Below, in pieces: positions 63,124 to 64,000 of a stretch of 64,000 nucleotides of DNA. Every line of letters starts with the position of its first letter. The stretch's first letter is position 1. The DNA comes from Actinomycetes bacterium (lineage in GTDB: Bacteria; Actinomycetota; Actinomycetes; Propionibacteriales; Nocardioidaceae). Position numbers and translations under genes: made by a program. The notes beneath the pieces are model-generated. The model saw only the letters and a program-made list of their open reading frames with translations. It had not been told where the DNA came from and did not search any database. The DNA lies in contig JAEWOG010000098.1 of the NCBI GenBank assembly GCA_023460975.1, positions 1-64,000 on the forward strand, given 5' to 3'.

Positions 63124-64000
63124 GTGTCCGAGGAAGTCGTCGCGCGCGAGGTGGCAACCGAGCAGGCGTACGTGGACCGCGTGTACGTACAACTGGAGAA
63201 GTCCGCAGAGTCAGCCAAGGAGTTGGCGCGGGAGGGTCACCAGCGTGGCCGGCTGGGCCACGAGGGTGGTCTCGTCGAGCGCGACGCGATGGTCTTCCAG
63301 GCGGCGAAGCGGATGGCACAGCTCGACGCCGCCCACGAAGGTCTGGTGTTCGGGCGTCTTGACCTGCGCCCCGAGCTGGACGACCAGCCGCGCTACATCG
63401 GCCGCATCGGCCTGCGCGACTCCCAGCGCGACACGCTCCTGATCGACTGGCGGGCCCCAGCGGCCGCCGTGTTCTACCAGGCCACCGCCGCGGAGCCGGC
63501 CGGGGTCGTACGACGTCGTGTCCTGCGCTCTGACGCTCGCCGTGTCGTCGGCGTCGAGGACGAGTTGCTCGACGACAGCGTGGAGACCGATCTGCCCATC
63601 GTCGGCGAGGGTGCGCTGATGGCGCAGCTGAGCCGCGCCCGCGACCGGTCCATGCACTCGATCGTCGCCACCATCCAGGCCGAGCAGGACCGCGCGATCC
63701 GCGCCCCCGCGAAGGGCGTCGTCTCGATCTCGGGAGGCCCGGGTACGGGCAAGACGGTGGTCGCACTGCACCGCGCCGCGTTCCTGCTCTACTCCGAGCG
63801 TCGCCGCTACGAGTCCGGTGGCGTTCTCGTGGTCGGCCCCTCGGGCGTCTTCATGCGCTACATCGAGCGCGTCCTGCCCAGTCTCGGCGAGACCGCGGTG
63901 GCGCTGCGCTCCCTCGGTGAGGTGGTCGACGGCATCCGCGCCGACCGCCACGACGATCCGGCAGCGGCCGCGGTCAAGGGATCCGTACGGATGGCCGAAC
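63124..64000 (+). CDS. HelD/HelR-like UvrD-family helicase (N-terminus; runs off right edge)
   Basis: 292 residues visible. The N-terminus is a charged coiled coil (YVDRVYVQLEKSAESAKELA), then FGRLDLRPELDDQPRYIGRI and DWRAPAAAVFYQATAAEP, a block characteristic of HelD/HelR proteins. ATP-binding motif SISGGPGTGKTVVALHRAAF lies at about 201-220. HelD proteins bind RNA polymerase and clear it from DNA; actinobacterial HelR confers rifamycin tolerance. The GTG at 63124 has GGAGAGG before it. I see no rifamycin-associated element (inverted CTTGC/GCAAG) upstream. Confidence 0.9.
   Translation, partial: MSEEVVAREVATEQAYVDRVYVQLEKSAESAKELAREGHQRGRLGHEGGLVERDAMVFQAAKRMAQLDAAHEGLVFGRLDLRPELDDQPRYIGRIGLRDSQRDTLLIDWRAPAAAVFYQATAAEPAGVVRRRVLRSDARRVVGVEDELLDDSVETDLPIVGEGALMAQLSRARDRSMHSIVATIQAEQDRAIRAPAKGVVSISGGPGTGKTVVALHRAAFLLYSERRRYESGGVLVVGPSGVFMRYIERVLPSLGETAVALRSLGEVVDGIRADRHDDPAAAAVKGSVRMAE

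Noticed and set aside
1..64000. tRNA genes, rRNA genes, insertion sequences or integrase genes
   Set aside because: I looked for transposase and integrase motifs, terminal repeats around genes and tRNA cloverleaf sequences and saw none I could support; a covariance-model scan would be needed to exclude tRNAs firmly.

Overview
The window is very GC-rich, gene-dense actinobacterial DNA. Many genes lack a Shine-Dalgarno sequence and instead carry a -10-like hexamer six or seven bases before the start codon, as expected of leaderless mRNAs. A UDP-glucose dehydrogenase, several acyl-CoA carboxylase and dehydrogenase genes, a HelD/HelR-type helicase and three zinc-ribbon membrane proteins suggest a soil or aquatic Propionibacteriales-type organism, perhaps Nocardioidaceae. 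The taxon is inferred from style and gene content, not from a marker gene. No tRNA, rRNA, insertion sequence, prophage or CRISPR array was seen.

Layout: 1-3.1 kb holds a TetR regulator divergent from an FAD oxidase/lipid kinase pair. 3.2-6.5 kb has yceI, a 43-residue protein, an unknown gene and glmS. 6.8-15.4 kb carries three zinc-ribbon proteins around an SDR, a pirin and a beta-glucosidase. 15.4-20.2 kb is a glycosyltransferase/ugd block. 20.2-31.6 kb is mostly lipid catabolism: a PLP C-S lyase type enzyme, a dienoyl-CoA reductase-like flavoprotein, a PadR, an AMACR-like CoA enzyme, an LLM oxidoreductase, a MerR regulator and fadA-fadB. 31.7-39.6 kb has two ABC exporter systems, one with its own PadR. 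40.1-50.2 kb is a long, translationally coupled catabolic operon (TetR, TIGR03084-like, AtuA-like, two acyl-CoA dehydrogenases, SRPBCC, carboxylase beta and biotinylated alpha subunits), probably for an acyclic-terpene or branched-chain acyl-CoA. 50.4-54.0 kb holds an ABC-F protein and small genes. 54.1-61.8 kb is a second surface-glycan block (acyltransferase-SGNH, large GT2+GT4 protein, epimerase, GT4). An enoyl-CoA hydratase and the start of a helD-like helicase close the window.

The most unusual content is repetitive DNA. One family is a dyad in which GTCATAC and its complement GTATGAC lie at the ends of exactly 40 bp. It occurs alone at three loci and forms the centre of phased arrays at three more (23.6, 39.7-40.0 and 62.7-62.9 kb). 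In the arrays further half-sites repeat every 30-31 bp, pointing inward from both sides. A second family, GGTTGAGCTTGTCGAAACC and variants, has spread both between genes and in frame inside two catabolic genes, adding Ser/Thr-rich linkers. At one operon junction it has created a 36-codon ORF that keeps stop-start coupling intact. A third, two-copy element folds as a double hairpin with paired base changes.

Regulation can be partly read. A 17-bp dyad TGACA-N7-TGTCA lies in the long -35/-10 spacer of both the fadA promoter and the AMACR-like gene promoter. This is the classical layout for MerR activation and fits the MerR gene divergent from fadA.
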